In this document: positions 1 through 7,811 of the stretch, one piece after another | How positions within the stretch are numbered: the first letter of the stretch is position 1 | Layout: every line of letters starts with the position of its first letter | Assembly: GCA_900315615.1 (NCBI GenBank) | Contig: OMZT01000119.1 | Location: 1-32,203, forward strand | DNA length: 32,203 bases | Direction of reading: 5' to 3' | DNA from: an uncultured Veillonellaceae bacterium | GTDB taxonomy: Bacteria; Bacillota; Negativicutes; Selenomonadales; Selenomonadaceae | Notes under the pieces: model-generated | What the model was told of the DNA's origin: nothing | What the model saw: only the letters and a program-made list of their open reading frames with translations | The model's database searches: none | Translations under genes and position numbers: made by a program

Positions 1-130
1 AAATAAAACGGCCTCACGAACCCTTAAATCAACACACCCAGCCCACGGGTCATCACGGCCGGGCGGGGTGCGACCTGCTTAGTTTATATTTCATCAAAGA
101 CCTCACCTTAATGCGGCATGGTGATAATCC
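1..130. other. Unassigned GC-rich stretch at the window edge
   Basis: No gene is visible here. Positions 10-95 are richer in GC than the surroundings. On the minus strand they can form a GGCC/GGCC plus ACCC/GGGT stem with a roughly symmetric internal loop, which would suit a structured RNA or leader. I compared it by eye with tRNA, tmRNA, SRP RNA, RNase P RNA, 6S RNA and T-box signatures and could not match any. It lies beyond the terminator of the neighbouring operon, so it probably belongs to a separate transcript or to spacer DNA. Confidence 0.3.
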
Positions 131-138
131 ATGATTAG

Positions 139-182
139 AAAAAGCAATACTGCCCACATCGTTATGGGCAGTATTGCTTTTT
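139..182 (-). terminator. Intrinsic terminator of the minus-strand operon, possibly bidirectional
   Basis: There is a perfect 18-bp inverted repeat, 139-156 against 165-182, with an 8-nt loop. Its arms end in five A's and five T's, so both transcripts end in a U-run. It lies 32 bp downstream of the ABC-2 permease stop codon and closes the long minus-strand gene series. The shape suits a bidirectional terminator that also stops transcription arriving from the left. Confidence 0.9.
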
Positions 183-213
183 ATCTCATCCGTATAGTGC
201 CAATATGTCGATA

Positions 214-966
214 TCATTCGCGAATCTTACCGAATGCCTGCAGGCACATAAAGAAGCATACCAACGCATATATCAAGAGCACGAGCGATGACTCTATCGC
301 TACTGGCGTACCTGTCCCAAGGCCACGCAGCAAATAGCTTGTATGCGTCAATGGAAGAATCTCAACAAACCATCGTACAACCGTCGGTAGAGCATGAGTT
401 GAAAAGAAAGTACCGCACAAGAAAGACATGGGCAATAATATATAGGTATTCACCTGCCCCATTTCCTCATATGTTGATATTTTCATGGCAGCATAAAAGC
501 CTACCTCACTAAATACAATGCAATTGAGTATAAGCACAACTAGAAAAAGCGGCGTAATCGCAAATCTTGCACCAAAAGCATACGCGAGGACAACGATTAT
601 CGACGAAGAAATAAGTCCTCGAAGCACCGCTGCTAGTACCTTTCCTATGACATAGGCCGCAGGAACTATAGGTGCTATAAGATATTCATCCAAGCTTTTA
701 TGATATATGCGTTCTGCATGTACGGGTGTGACGCTGCTGAAGCTGATATTCATAGAGTTCAAGGCGATGATACCTGGTACCAGGAAGTCAAGGTATGTAC
801 CGCCATCCACCTGTATGCTGCGGCCAAGTCCCCAGCCGAATGCTACTAAATACAGCATAGGTGCCACCATACGGCTTAATATGAACTTCGTCATTCTATG
901 CTTCAAAACCACCCAGTCGCGCCAGAACACGGTCCAGATGTCATAAAGCAAGCTCTTGACCATCAT
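214..966 (-). CDS. ABC-2 type transporter permease, no ATPase gene beside it
   Basis: This 250-residue protein has about six hydrophobic segments (near residues 28-48, 62-78, 105-130, 140-162, 172-190 and 225-245). It has the layout of ABC-2 permeases of the DrrB/NodJ type, which export drugs, glycans or lipids from the inner membrane. The start at 966 overlaps the stop of the thioesterase gene in an ATGA, indicating translational coupling. ABC-2 permeases need a cytoplasmic ATPase, usually encoded next door. None is found here: upstream is the thioesterase and downstream a strong terminator. The substrate cannot be read from the sequence. Family assignment is fairly sure, function is not. 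Confidence 0.75.
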   Translation of the reverse strand: MMVKSLLYDIWTVFWRDWVVLKHRMTKFILSRMVAPMLYLVAFGWGLGRSIQVDGGTYLDFLVPGIIALNSMNISFSSVTPVHAERIYHKSLDEYLIAPIVPAAYVIGKVLAAVLRGLISSSIIVVLAYAFGARFAITPLFLVVLILNCIVFSEVGFYAAMKISTYEEMGQVNTYILLPMSFLCGTFFSTHALPTVVRWFVEILPLTHTSYLLRGLGTGTPVAIESSLVLLIYALVCFFMCLQAFGKIRE

Positions 967-1358
967 TTGCGCGATAAAGCTTTTTCAAGGAAACGATCAA
1001 GCTGAACTGCAAAGCGAACATGCGTGCCATGACCTATCACACCATGCTCATCAGATGCACTAACATTGAAGATAATCTTCCGTCCTTCGACACTTTCGAC
1101 TGCTGCCTCAGCATGTATGCTGCCGCCCACGGGAGACGGTGCATCATGCGTTGACTGTATCCCGCATCCTACGCTAGTCCATCCATCTGGAAGAAGGCCT
1201 TCTATGAGCTCTGTCGCTGCTTTCTCCATCAGGCAAAGCATTGCAGGCGTGGCATAGACGGGCATCGATCCACTTCCCATCACCTGCGCCGTCTTATCCA
1301 TAGTAACCCTTTCAGTAACTATATTTCTCATTCCTGGTTTTATCTCAGTTATTTCCAT
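963..1358 (-). CDS. FlK-like hotdog-fold acyl-CoA thioesterase
   Basis: The protein has 131 residues. It resembles the fluoroacetyl-CoA thioesterase (FlK) family of single-domain hotdog proteins: an early GSGSMPVYATPAM segment, a Thr and Glu in the region of the FlK catalytic Thr/Glu pair, and a THDAPSPVG segment supplying the equivalent His. It probably hydrolyses a short acyl-CoA in the cytoplasm; the actual acyl group is unknown, and fluoroacetate is unlikely to be the normal substrate. An upstream ATG at 1442 would overlap the dehydrogenase gene by 49 bp and lacks a good ribosome site. The ATG at 1358 follows GAGGGGCGG, so I chose it. It overlaps the permease gene downstream by 4 bp. Confidence 0.75.
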   Translation of the reverse strand: MEITEIKPGMRNIVTERVTMDKTAQVMGSGSMPVYATPAMLCLMEKAATELIEGLLPDGWTSVGCGIQSTHDAPSPVGGSIHAEAAVESVEGRKIIFNVSASDEHGVIGHGTHVRFAVQLDRFLEKALSRK

Positions 1359-1393
1359 AGAGCCGCCCCTCGTATACACAAGATATCTGCTGA

Positions 1394-2341
1394 TCACATT
1401 TCTTCTGCTGCAGCCATATTCTTCCTTATACTGTCGCAGCATTCATGAAATACCGCTACCTCTTCATCCGTCAGCGGAAGCTCGATGACCCTCTCTATTC
1501 CATTCCTGCCAAGCAGACATGGTACACCAGCAAATACCTTCTTTTCTCCGTATTCGCCATCAAGCGGCGCACTTGCTGGCATGATACTTCTTTCATCGTT
1601 CAGAACGATCCTTACCATACGCGCGGCAGTTGCTGCGATACCATATTCCGTGCAGTGCTTCTTGCCGCCTACCGTCCATGCATCCTGTATAACGGCCTTG
1701 CTTATGCTGTCACGGTCATAGTTGAGTCTAGTATTATCCTCAGCCATCTTCTCGAGAGAAACGCCCCTGAAATTCACGACGGAAAGCGGAGCAAACTGCG
1801 CATTACCATGCTCGCCCATCATAAATGCTGTTATGGAGTTCGCATCTATTCCAGAGTCAATAGACAGCCTTGATAACAATCTTGCCGTATCAAGACCTGT
1901 CCCCGTTCCGAAAACATGGCCACGTGGCAGTCTCGTACCCTCAGCAAGTATACTCGTAATAACATCGCATGGATTAGATATATTTATCAAAATACCATTG
2001 AATCCGCTCTCACGGATACTCACGGCTACCTGTCTTGCTACGTCGACGGTAAACACCATCTCGTCTGTCCGATTATTTCCTGAAATAGAAAGCTCGACAT
2101 TGCCCGATGCATTCACTACCACATCAGCATCACCGATATCATCATAATCTCCGGCATATACCTTGACCCTATGTGGCATATAGGCCATTGCAGCATTTGT
2201 GTCCATCGCCTCGCATTTGGCCTTGTCCTCATCCTTATCAATCAGTACAACCTCATCAGCAATGCCCTGATTCACTAAATCGCACAACACGTGTGCGCCT
2301 ACATGTCCTGCACCTATGATTCCAACTTTCTTCTGCTTCAT
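1394..2341 (-). CDS. L-2-hydroxyacid dehydrogenase of the LDH/MDH family, closest in pattern to L-2-hydroxyisocaproate dehydrogenase
   Basis: The 315-residue protein interconverts an L-2-hydroxyacid and a 2-oxoacid using NAD(H). It has the Rossmann motif GAGHVG near residue 10, the GEHGN active-site segment carrying the catalytic His near 178, the ISNPCDV strand, and GTGTGLDTAR with a substrate-binding Arg. The loop that normally reads AGAPQKPGETR in L-lactate dehydrogenase is longer here and reads GNVELSISGNNR. Together with the following segment SIRESGFNGILINISNP, this matches what I remember of the lactobacillary L-HicDH better than classical Ldh, suggesting larger aliphatic side chains as substrate. 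Start ATG follows GGAGGGATGATAT. It lies 57 bp after the CNB gene. Confidence 0.82.
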   Translation of the reverse strand: MKQKKVGIIGAGHVGAHVLCDLVNQGIADEVVLIDKDEDKAKCEAMDTNAAMAYMPHRVKVYAGDYDDIGDADVVVNASGNVELSISGNNRTDEMVFTVDVARQVAVSIRESGFNGILINISNPCDVITSILAEGTRLPRGHVFGTGTGLDTARLLSRLSIDSGIDANSITAFMMGEHGNAQFAPLSVVNFRGVSLEKMAEDNTRLNYDRDSISKAVIQDAWTVGGKKHCTEYGIAATAARMVRIVLNDERSIMPASAPLDGEYGEKKVFAGVPCLLGRNGIERVIELPLTDEEVAVFHECCDSIRKNMAAAEEM

Positions 2342-2398
2342 ATATCATCCCTCCATACAAATGATAATATACATATCCGCATTTGCGGAAAACATGCC

Positions 2399-4516
2399 TT
2401 ACATCTCCATGAATCTGACTTCGCTTGCAACCTCTTTTGGAATCTTATCGGACGTCTTCTCTATGCGTCTTACGAAAAGATCCAGAGTATGCTTCTTTGC
2501 ACGCTGTGTGGTATCCCAGTGCTCAATAAGAGGCTGATATTGTGGATTTATCATGATTGCCTCTCTATATTTACGTGAAAAGGTACAATACCTGAATAAT
2601 ATATCACGCGCAACCTTATTGAGCCTTGGAAGCCCAGCGGATTCATTCTTTATATACATCTCATATTCGGAGATGAACACATTCCGATAGTTGTTGCCAT
2701 TACGCTTCAGCGCTTGTTTCACGCGCTCCTTAACGTCAGGTGATAACTCGTAGTTCTTCTTATAGAATTGAAGATAATTATAATATTCGGCCGTGAGCGA
2801 TGGGTCTGTAATATCGCTATAATGAACGCCCTGCATCCTCTTGCACATTTCCCACCTGAATTGTGCACACATGTTCAGTATGGCATCGCCGAGGTCCTCA
2901 GTGTGCATGATAGAAATCACCATATGCGCTGGAGTTGTACGGCGATGACCCTCTATCTCTTGCCAAAGCACTCCCCTGCTTCCAGCATTTGGCATCAATA
3001 TAACATATGGGAGCACTTCCATATCATAATCGAATCTATTGACCTTCATCTCTGGATACGAAGTGAACGCACGCCTATAAAAGCATCCATAGTCGATAGA
3101 CCTGACTGCATCTACGGCTGCCCGCACCTTAGTGACGGTCGAAAGGCACTCATCCAAGGGTCTAAGCGTGACACCATCATAAAATACTGGCACATAAGTG
3201 AATACGCTTCCATATGTCATCTTGTTCGCTCTGGCAACCATATTGTCCATTTCAAATATGGTCTTCGCCTTACGGTCATCAAGCATATCATCAGCTTGCT
3301 TTTGGCTTAGCGCCCCACCATGAACCTGCTCTTTTAGATATTCTGGCCAATCATTATCGAACTCATTCTTTGACGGTTCGACCTCACCATCATATATCCT
3401 GCATAACCAGTCATACGCCGGCAGTATATATCCATCAGGATCATCTTTCCAGAGCAATGAATATTTATATAGGAGTGCTGTATTTTCTGCTCCTGCAAGC
3501 GTCTCATCAACGAACCCGAACAGAAAGAACATCCTTACCTCTGTCGGTATGTCCTTTGTTTCGCGGCTACGGAAAAAGGCTTTCTCATATATCTTATGAA
3601 AGTTTTCCGTTATGCTACGCCTGAGCCTTCTCATATCATCTGATTTGTCTTTTTTCTCATCGGACTTAGTGAACTGGCGAATATCGCGTTTAAATGCCTC
3701 AGCCGTCTCACTATCGACATCCGAAAAGGACAATATCGTCTCTAATGCATTCGTTATTGCCGGCAGTTTCCCTCTGCCGTCAGCTGCCTTTAATCGCTTG
3801 CTGTTCTCGAGTTTCGACTTCTGTGCATGGTATTCTTTAATGAAGTCAGCGGTCTTTTCGCGCACGTCCTCGATGAGTCTGGCCAAGGTATCATATTCTG
3901 TGCCTATCTCGCGCGCCATCACAGCGGCATGCATGACGGTTCCAATACAAAAAACGATATCTGATGTATAGTAATTTTTCCTCAGGAATTCATCCTTGGA
4001 AAGATATGATCTACATAAATCGGCCTGCCAATTTGAAAGTATCAATGGTTCACTTGGCTCTTTTAGGTCATCTATATATTCGAATGTTCTAGGAACAATC
4101 CCAAGCTCCGCGCAGATATCCTCGTAATCCTCGAGATCTGCGCGGAGTCCGCTACATATCGAGCAGGTTTTCTTATACAGCAACGACAGTCCGTCCAATA
4201 TCCTATTAAGCAGTACAATACTTGCCGATGATATAGCCGGTGCGACAGATGGCATAGACTTCATGATATCACCGATGTCATCTGGCATATTATAGTCATA
4301 AACTAGCAATGTACAGTCTTCATCCGCTGTATAGTCATAGCCATACTCATCGCCATTCTGGCAGAACGCACCAAGCATAGTACCGCTGCCAGCAGATATC
4401 ATGTTTTCGTCAGATCTCAGCATGATACTGCCACGCAAAATCACTTCCAGGCTCTGTACTGTCTCTCCTCTGCTATGCAGCACATGCCCCTTCGGTATAT
4501 CGATCTTTTTCATCAT
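2399..4516 (-). CDS. Large protein with N-terminal cyclic-nucleotide-binding-like domain; function unknown
   Basis: The product is 705 residues. Residues 2-85 have the beta-roll pattern of a cyclic-nucleotide-binding domain (IPKGHVLHSRGE, LEVILRGSIML, GTMLGAFCQN, TLLVYDY). The phosphate-binding cassette lacks the usual RxA, so cAMP binding is doubtful. No DNA-binding helix-turn-helix follows. The remainder is mostly helical: a charged helical stretch at 205-310, aromatic-rich segments at 325-375, and a dense C-terminal block at 430-580 with FYDGVTLRPLDE, MPNAGSRGVLWQEIEGHRR and NMCAQFRWEMCKRMQG. No signal peptide or membrane span is seen. It starts 37 bp after ribF, and a second ATG at 4513 is equally possible. 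I do not recognise the C-terminal domain. Confidence 0.72.
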   Translation of the reverse strand: MMKKIDIPKGHVLHSRGETVQSLEVILRGSIMLRSDENMISAGSGTMLGAFCQNGDEYGYDYTADEDCTLLVYDYNMPDDIGDIMKSMPSVAPAISSASIVLLNRILDGLSLLYKKTCSICSGLRADLEDYEDICAELGIVPRTFEYIDDLKEPSEPLILSNWQADLCRSYLSKDEFLRKNYYTSDIVFCIGTVMHAAVMAREIGTEYDTLARLIEDVREKTADFIKEYHAQKSKLENSKRLKAADGRGKLPAITNALETILSFSDVDSETAEAFKRDIRQFTKSDEKKDKSDDMRRLRRSITENFHKIYEKAFFRSRETKDIPTEVRMFFLFGFVDETLAGAENTALLYKYSLLWKDDPDGYILPAYDWLCRIYDGEVEPSKNEFDNDWPEYLKEQVHGGALSQKQADDMLDDRKAKTIFEMDNMVARANKMTYGSVFTYVPVFYDGVTLRPLDECLSTVTKVRAAVDAVRSIDYGCFYRRAFTSYPEMKVNRFDYDMEVLPYVILMPNAGSRGVLWQEIEGHRRTTPAHMVISIMHTEDLGDAILNMCAQFRWEMCKRMQGVHYSDITDPSLTAEYYNYLQFYKKNYELSPDVKERVKQALKRNGNNYRNVFISEYEMYIKNESAGLPRLNKVARDILFRYCTFSRKYREAIMINPQYQPLIEHWDTTQRAKKHTLDLFVRRIEKTSDKIPKEVASEVRFMEM

Positions 4517-4553
4517 ACACTACCGTCCTTATATCGCGCTGGATACCTATCTA

Positions 4554-5519
4554 TCAGCCTCTGAAGAAATTCATCGCATCAGTTCTATCTACATTAAGCT
4601 GATGTACCAATGCATCTGCCGAAGGGAATCTCTTTTCATCGCGAAGCCTCTTACTGAATGACACGCTTATATGACGTCCATATAAATCACCGTTAAAATC
4701 AAAGATGTGCACTTCTATGCGCCTTTCAACACCCTTGAATGTTGGATTAGCACCGACATTTGCTATACCATATAGTTCACTCGGGCTACCGCCTTCAAGG
4801 AACTTCCTATATTCTGTTGCATGATCTTCAAGCAGTATCCTGACGGCATAGGCCCCATTAGGGAGCATAGCCCTGCCATCTCCTATAGTGATATTCGCAG
4901 TCGGGAATCCTAAGAGACGCCCCCGCATATCACCGTGCTGGACAATACCGTCATAGCTGAAATCGCGTCCTAGCAGAGAATTTGCCTCCTTAAGTCTTGC
5001 ATGTGCTATGCACTCACGTACACGTGTACTTGATACGGGCTCTCCGCCCTCATTCACCGCGTCCGCTATTTCTGCATGGAAGCCATATCTATATCCATAT
5101 TGCTCGAGATCTACACTTGTTCCCCTTCCATATACGCCAAAAGTATAATTAGCACCTGCAACGACATATCTCGGAGAATATTTATTTTGTAAAAAATCCA
5201 AGAAATCACTCGGCTCTAGCAACGAGAAATCCCTATCAAATGGTATATCTACGACGAAGTCCATACCATATATCTCTAGCAGTCTCAGCTTCATGCTATC
5301 ATCTGAAATGATTGTGGGGGCTCTGTCAGGTGCAACCACACTCAATGGATGACTGCTGAATGTAAACGCCGCAGCCTCTCCCTTGATACTATGTGCAAGC
5401 TCTGAAGCTTTCCGGAGGATGGCCTGATGACCCCTATGAACACCATCGAACATCCCCAACGCGAAAACGATATTGGGATGTTCATCTCGTAAATCAGAGA
5501 TTTCTGTATAAATCTTCAT
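4554..5519 (-). CDS. ribF: Bifunctional riboflavin kinase / FAD synthetase
   Basis: The 321-residue enzyme phosphorylates riboflavin to FMN and adenylylates FMN to FAD in the cytoplasm. The N-terminal nucleotidyltransferase domain carries FDGVHRGHQ near residue 24 and the STRVREC motif near 165. The C-terminal flavokinase domain starts near 180 with GRLLGFPTANI and has the GIANVGANPTF motif near 255. Length and domain order are normal for the family. The start codon overlaps the truB stop in ATGA, and truB-ribF adjacency is common in Firmicutes. The FMN and FAD made here would serve the FMN-dependent enzyme at 26721-27755 among others, although the two are not linked in the genome. Confidence 0.96.
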   Translation of the reverse strand: MKIYTEISDLRDEHPNIVFALGMFDGVHRGHQAILRKASELAHSIKGEAAAFTFSSHPLSVVAPDRAPTIISDDSMKLRLLEIYGMDFVVDIPFDRDFSLLEPSDFLDFLQNKYSPRYVVAGANYTFGVYGRGTSVDLEQYGYRYGFHAEIADAVNEGGEPVSSTRVRECIAHARLKEANSLLGRDFSYDGIVQHGDMRGRLLGFPTANITIGDGRAMLPNGAYAVRILLEDHATEYRKFLEGGSPSELYGIANVGANPTFKGVERRIEVHIFDFNGDLYGRHISVSFSKRLRDEKRFPSADALVHQLNVDRTDAMNFFRG

Positions 5520-6430
5520 AAAGCCAGCCCCGCCTCCTGCGTAAGATATGGCTTTTCTGGAAGAACGCTGGAATCCTCAAACCGCCATCGCCCCAACCCA
5601 ATGAATACGCCCTTGGCATACACCCTTAAGAACGGTTCATCTTTACTTACAACCGAAGCATCATACTTCCTATCCTGCGTAGATAATCCATTGAAATATG
5701 CCCTTATCCTATTATCAGCCAACGCATACGGCGGGTATTGTCCCAGAAACCCTTCTGGCGAATGTAATGCGCTACTGCCGCAAGCCTTGAACTCCTCAAT
5801 GGAAAGGCTATCTTCCAAATGAAAATCGCCTGCACGTGTGCGCACCAAGAATGACATCGTAGCTGGGATTCCCAGCCGCTTACCCAGGTCTTCGCATAAT
5901 GTGCGTATATATGTTCCTTTGGAGCAGTCAATGTCCAGTAAAAGCTTTTTCTCTAAAGGATTGACACCCAGTAATTCAAATCTTCTTATCTCGACTTTCC
6001 TTGGTGGTATCTTCACGTTCTTGCTACTGCGAACAAGGTCACATGCTCTCTTCCCATTCACCTTGATTGCTGAATACACCGATGGGACCTGCTCAATAGA
6101 TCCTGTAAGCCATATCATTGCTTCCTTAATCTTATGCTCTGAAGGCATTTCAAAATGATCAACATGCTCGGTCACCGTTCCAGTCAGATCACCGCTATCG
6201 GTAGAAAATCCAAGCTGGAGCTCTGCGCGATAGGATTTACCTACACCAGAAAGATATGAGATAAAACGAGCCGCCCTCCCCACTGCGAGAGGCAGTACAC
6301 CTGCGGCACCAGGATCCAAGGTCCCCGCATGACCTATCCTCCGAATCTGAAGTACCCTGCGAGCTTCATCGACCATGTCATGCGATGACATGCCCGGCGG
6401 TTTCATAAGGTTCAGGAATCCATCTGTCAC
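5516..6430 (-). CDS. truB: tRNA pseudouridine-55 synthase
   Basis: TruB converts U55 of the T-psi-C loop of elongator tRNAs to pseudouridine. The signature GTLDPGAAGVLP places the catalytic Asp at residue 39. KPPGMSSHD near residue 10 and GTYIRTLCEDLG in the second half are also typical. The longest reading frame begins at an ATG at 6457 and overlaps nrnA by 23 bp. A GTG at 6430 sits 7 nt after GAGGAG, begins 4 bp beyond the nrnA stop, and gives the usual N-terminus DGFLNLMKPPG; I therefore set the start there (304 residues). It is coupled to ribF by a 4-bp overlap. Confidence 0.95.
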   Translation of the reverse strand: MTDGFLNLMKPPGMSSHDMVDEARRVLQIRRIGHAGTLDPGAAGVLPLAVGRAARFISYLSGVGKSYRAELQLGFSTDSGDLTGTVTEHVDHFEMPSEHKIKEAMIWLTGSIEQVPSVYSAIKVNGKRACDLVRSSKNVKIPPRKVEIRRFELLGVNPLEKKLLLDIDCSKGTYIRTLCEDLGKRLGIPATMSFLVRTRAGDFHLEDSLSIEEFKACGSSALHSPEGFLGQYPPYALADNRIRAYFNGLSTQDRKYDASVVSKDEPFLRVYAKGVFIGLGRWRFEDSSVLPEKPYLTQEAGLAL

Positions 6431-6434
6431 TTTC

Positions 6435-7433
6435 TCACTCCTCAGCAGCCAGTTCATCCTCTATAGCTGCGATTATAGCATTCTTCGCCTCAGGAAGCGT
6501 CATATTGAGCGTGCACCCTGCTGCCCTTATATGTCCGCCGCCGCCAAAGCGAGCCGCTACCCGGCTTACATCCGCCCCATGTGAACGCATGCTTACTCGG
6601 CATATCTTCTCTTCTTTTTCCTTTACAACTACGGCCACGTCTACGCCATCAACCACACGTATCTGACTGATGAACCCACCTGTGTCATCCGTCAGTCCTG
6701 CGATCTCGCGATCAATGAACATTCCCGCTATGCGTCCCTTATCAAAAAGCTCCGCAGTAGCAAGTGCCTTCCCCAATGCCTGCACATAGTTCCATGGACG
6801 CACTTCAAGTGACTCCGATATAACAGCAGGCTCTGCGCCTGATGCAACAAGCTCCGATGCCGCATAAAGCGTATCAGGTGTGACATTGGAAAATCTGAAG
6901 AAACCTGTATCTGTTGCAAGTCCCGTATAAAGGCACATTGCTGCAGCCTTACTCATAGCCGACGAAAGCCTGCATCCAGCCGTCAATCCATCGCCCTCTG
7001 AATCCGAGACGGGCGGCAGCAGATACGATGCGAGCCTGTATACGATCTCACATGTCGCTGCACTGTCCGAATCCACATAGACATTTTCGGCTTCCATATC
7101 ATTAGTACGATGATGATCTAGATTAAGTACCTTTCCAGCATGCACCAATTTCTCCACTTCGCCGATACGATCTAGTGACGTGTCAAGCACAACGAGGATG
7201 CCTGCATCACGTTCCATGGGGCGCACTATGCCATCTGCACCCTTCAGCACGAAAAGATTAGATGGGATATCATCATCGATCATAACCTGCACTTTCTTGC
7301 CCATATCGCATAGGATGTGCATAAGCCCAAGTGTTGAGCCTACTGCGTCTCCATCAGGATTTTCATGTGCCGTTATGACGATATCATTTGCATTTTTCAG
7401 TAGTGCAGCAGCTTCCTGCAATGAAACCTCCAT
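6435..7433 (-). CDS. nrnA: DHH-family oligoribonuclease / pAp phosphatase (NrnA type)
   Basis: This is a 332-residue DHH/DHHA1 phosphoesterase. NrnA degrades 2-5-mer RNA and dephosphorylates 3'-phosphoadenosine 5'-phosphate, a by-product of sulfate assimilation. HENPDGDAVGS near residue 23 supplies the first metal ligands, LNLDHHRTND the DHH motif at 106-108, and FGGGGHIRAAG near 305 the DHHA1 substrate-binding motif. The ATG follows the rbfA stop directly. Position between rbfA and truB matches the Firmicute order. Length is as expected and no key residue is missing. Confidence 0.94.
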   Translation of the reverse strand: MEVSLQEAAALLKNANDIVITAHENPDGDAVGSTLGLMHILCDMGKKVQVMIDDDIPSNLFVLKGADGIVRPMERDAGILVVLDTSLDRIGEVEKLVHAGKVLNLDHHRTNDMEAENVYVDSDSAATCEIVYRLASYLLPPVSDSEGDGLTAGCRLSSAMSKAAAMCLYTGLATDTGFFRFSNVTPDTLYAASELVASGAEPAVISESLEVRPWNYVQALGKALATAELFDKGRIAGMFIDREIAGLTDDTGGFISQIRVVDGVDVAVVVKEKEEKICRVSMRSHGADVSRVAARFGGGGHIRAAGCTLNMTLPEAKNAIIAAIEDELAAEE

Positions 7434-7811
7434 TCAGTCTTCCTCCATGCTATTGCCGCGTGCTGCATCATCTGTTTTGATCTTATTGAGCAGTTTTTGT
7501 ATATGCTCGCTGTAATCAAGCGACTTATCGATCTCGAACTTCAGCTCAGGTGTAATGCGGAGCCGGACGCGATGTCCAATCTCCCTCCGTATATATCCTA
7601 ACGAGCTTTGTAAGCCTTCCCAGCTGTCCTTGACCTGCTTTTCATTCCCCATAATACTGACATATGCCGTAGCTTCACTAAGATCACGAGTGATATGCAC
7701 CCCCGTCACTGTCACGAAGCCAATCCTTGGATCTTTGAGCTCTCGCAGTATAATCTTGCTTATCTCCTGCTTCATGAGCTCCTGTATCTTTTCTATACGA
7801 AGCTGGCTCAT
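7434..7811 (-). CDS. rbfA: 30S ribosome-binding factor A
   Basis: RbfA is a single KH-like domain protein that binds the 30S subunit and helps mature the 5' end of 16S rRNA, notably in the cold. The 125-residue product has the conserved start [17 protein letters not shown], then [14 protein letters not shown] and the middle AYVSIMG motif. It overlaps infB by 4 bp (ATGA) and abuts nrnA. The acidic C-terminal tail after residue 110 is short and typical of the Gram-positive form. Confidence 0.95.
   Translation of the reverse strand: MSQLRIEKIQELMKQEISKIILRELKDPRIGFVTVTGVHITRDLSEATAYVSIMGNEKQVKDSWEGLQSSLGYIRREIGHRVRLRITPELKFEIDKSLDYSEHIQKLLNKIKTDDAARGNSMEED

Noticed and set aside
131-337. Short plus-strand frame over the terminator and permease end
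   Set aside because: It covers a perfect terminator hairpin and the antisense of a membrane protein.
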